NCBI GenBank assembly: GCA_027686065.1
Contig: JAQCTH010000118.1
Coordinates: 1-6,035 of the forward strand
Source of the DNA: Clostridiaceae bacterium AF10-41
GTDB taxonomy: Bacteria; Bacillota; Clostridia; Clostridiales; Clostridiaceae
Length of the DNA stretch: 6,035 nucleotides
Direction: 5' to 3'
Shown: piece after piece, positions 5,599-6,035 of the stretch
Position numbering within the stretch: the first letter of the stretch is position 1
Layout: every line of letters starts with the position of its first letter
Position numbers and translations under genes: made by a program
Notes under the pieces: generated by a model
Told to the model about the DNA's origin: nothing
The model's database searches: none
The model's input: the letters and a program-made list of their open reading frames with translations, nothing else

Positions 5599-6035
5599 AT
5601 GATAACTATCGATAACAAACTTATAGAAGAAAAGCTAAAGCAGCTAAAAAAAGCTATTGAAATAGTAGGGGGAAAAGAGTTTTTAAAAAGTATAGGAAGT
5701 GATGACGAATTAGCACTTTTTATATTACAAAGCTCCTTTCAAAATGAGTATTCATATATAGAAGTTTTAGGAATAAAGTATTCTATTTTAGAATTGCTAA
5801 AATTAAAATTAGAATATGAAAAAAGCTATATAAAAGATAAGAAAAAATATGTTCAAAAAATAACTTATAAAATTAAAGAATATAATACTTATTTAGATTC
5901 TTTAATTAGAAAATATAGAAAAAATGGTGGTATAGAAGAATTTAGAAGTATTAAAGATGAAATAGAACTTAGATATGAAATAGATATAAATAATTTTATA
6001 TTATCTAATATAATTAAAATTAATAATGATATAAA
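5599..6035 (+). CDS. Protein of unknown function, N-terminal part (runs off the edge)
   Basis: An uninterrupted frame of 145 codons runs from ATG 5599 to the right edge with no stop. The start has AAGGGG (5587-5592) six bases upstream, and no other in-frame start lies in the region just before it. The product begins MITIDNKLIEEKLKQLKKAI and has a VGGKEFLKSIGSDDELALFI segment (23-42). A long run of charged residues follows (about 65-130), rich in Lys, Glu, Tyr and Ile and probably helical or coiled-coil (LELLKLKLEYEKSYIKDKKKY). There is no signal peptide or membrane helix in this part. Codon use matches the neighbouring genes, supporting a real gene. I do not recognise a family. The structured element upstream is its only leader, so any regulation probably involves that region. 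Confidence 0.8.
   Translation, partial: MITIDNKLIEEKLKQLKKAIEIVGGKEFLKSIGSDDELALFILQSSFQNEYSYIEVLGIKYSILELLKLKLEYEKSYIKDKKKYVQKITYKIKEYNTYLDSLIRKYRKNGGIEEFRSIKDEIELRYEIDINNFILSNIIKINNDI

Noticed and set aside
5380..5600. CRISPR array
   Set aside because: Repeated words such as ACTGAAG occur only twice, 11 bases apart, with no regular repeat-spacer pattern.
1..6035. tRNA or rRNA genes, or a complete insertion sequence
   Set aside because: No cloverleaf, rRNA signature or transposase gene is visible on either strand.

Overview
The window looks like a chromosomal segment of a low-GC Gram-positive anaerobe, most likely Clostridium sensu stricto. The support is very AT-rich DNA (about 27% GC where I counted inside a gene), codons ending in A or T, strong AGGAGG-type ribosome binding sites, short intergenic gaps with U-tailed hairpins, and a clostridial-looking DUF1846 protein and RNase J. 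All recognisable genes are on the + strand. Species assignment is inference; I could not search a database.

Layout: (1) the last 25 codons of an unidentified gene end at base 80. (2) 154-1086 encodes a 310-residue protein of unknown function that resembles the DUF6414 family. (3) 1087-1258 is a gap with a direct-repeat/hairpin cluster and a plausible promoter. (4) 1259-2767 is a full-length DUF1846/UPF0371 protein, closed by a strong intrinsic terminator. (5) 2859-4523 is ribonuclease J with all metallo-beta-lactamase and beta-CASP motifs intact, again followed by a terminator. (6) 4633-5361 is a HAD-IB (phosphoserine-phosphatase-like) hydrolase. (7) 5362-5598 is a structured, relatively GC-richer intergenic region. 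(8) A gene of unknown function starts at 5599 and runs off the right edge.

The genes do not look like one operon: terminators separate DUF1846, RNase J and the HAD gene, and most have their own candidate promoter or a strong ribosome binding site. RNase J is a housekeeping RNA-processing and decay enzyme; the other genes have no evident functional link to it.

The most interesting part is 5356-5581. A near-perfect terminal inverted repeat of about 21 bp (5380-5400 with 5542-5563) encloses about 140 bp that folds into several hairpins. Its 3' half (an AAGCCC-ATCT stem closing on AGATG, then TTCATT) resembles, from memory, the right ends of IS200/IS605-type elements that encode the 3' part of TnpB-associated omegaRNA. 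It could be a MITE-like or decayed transposon remnant, or a structured leader RNA of the next gene. No transposase or TnpB gene lies in the window.
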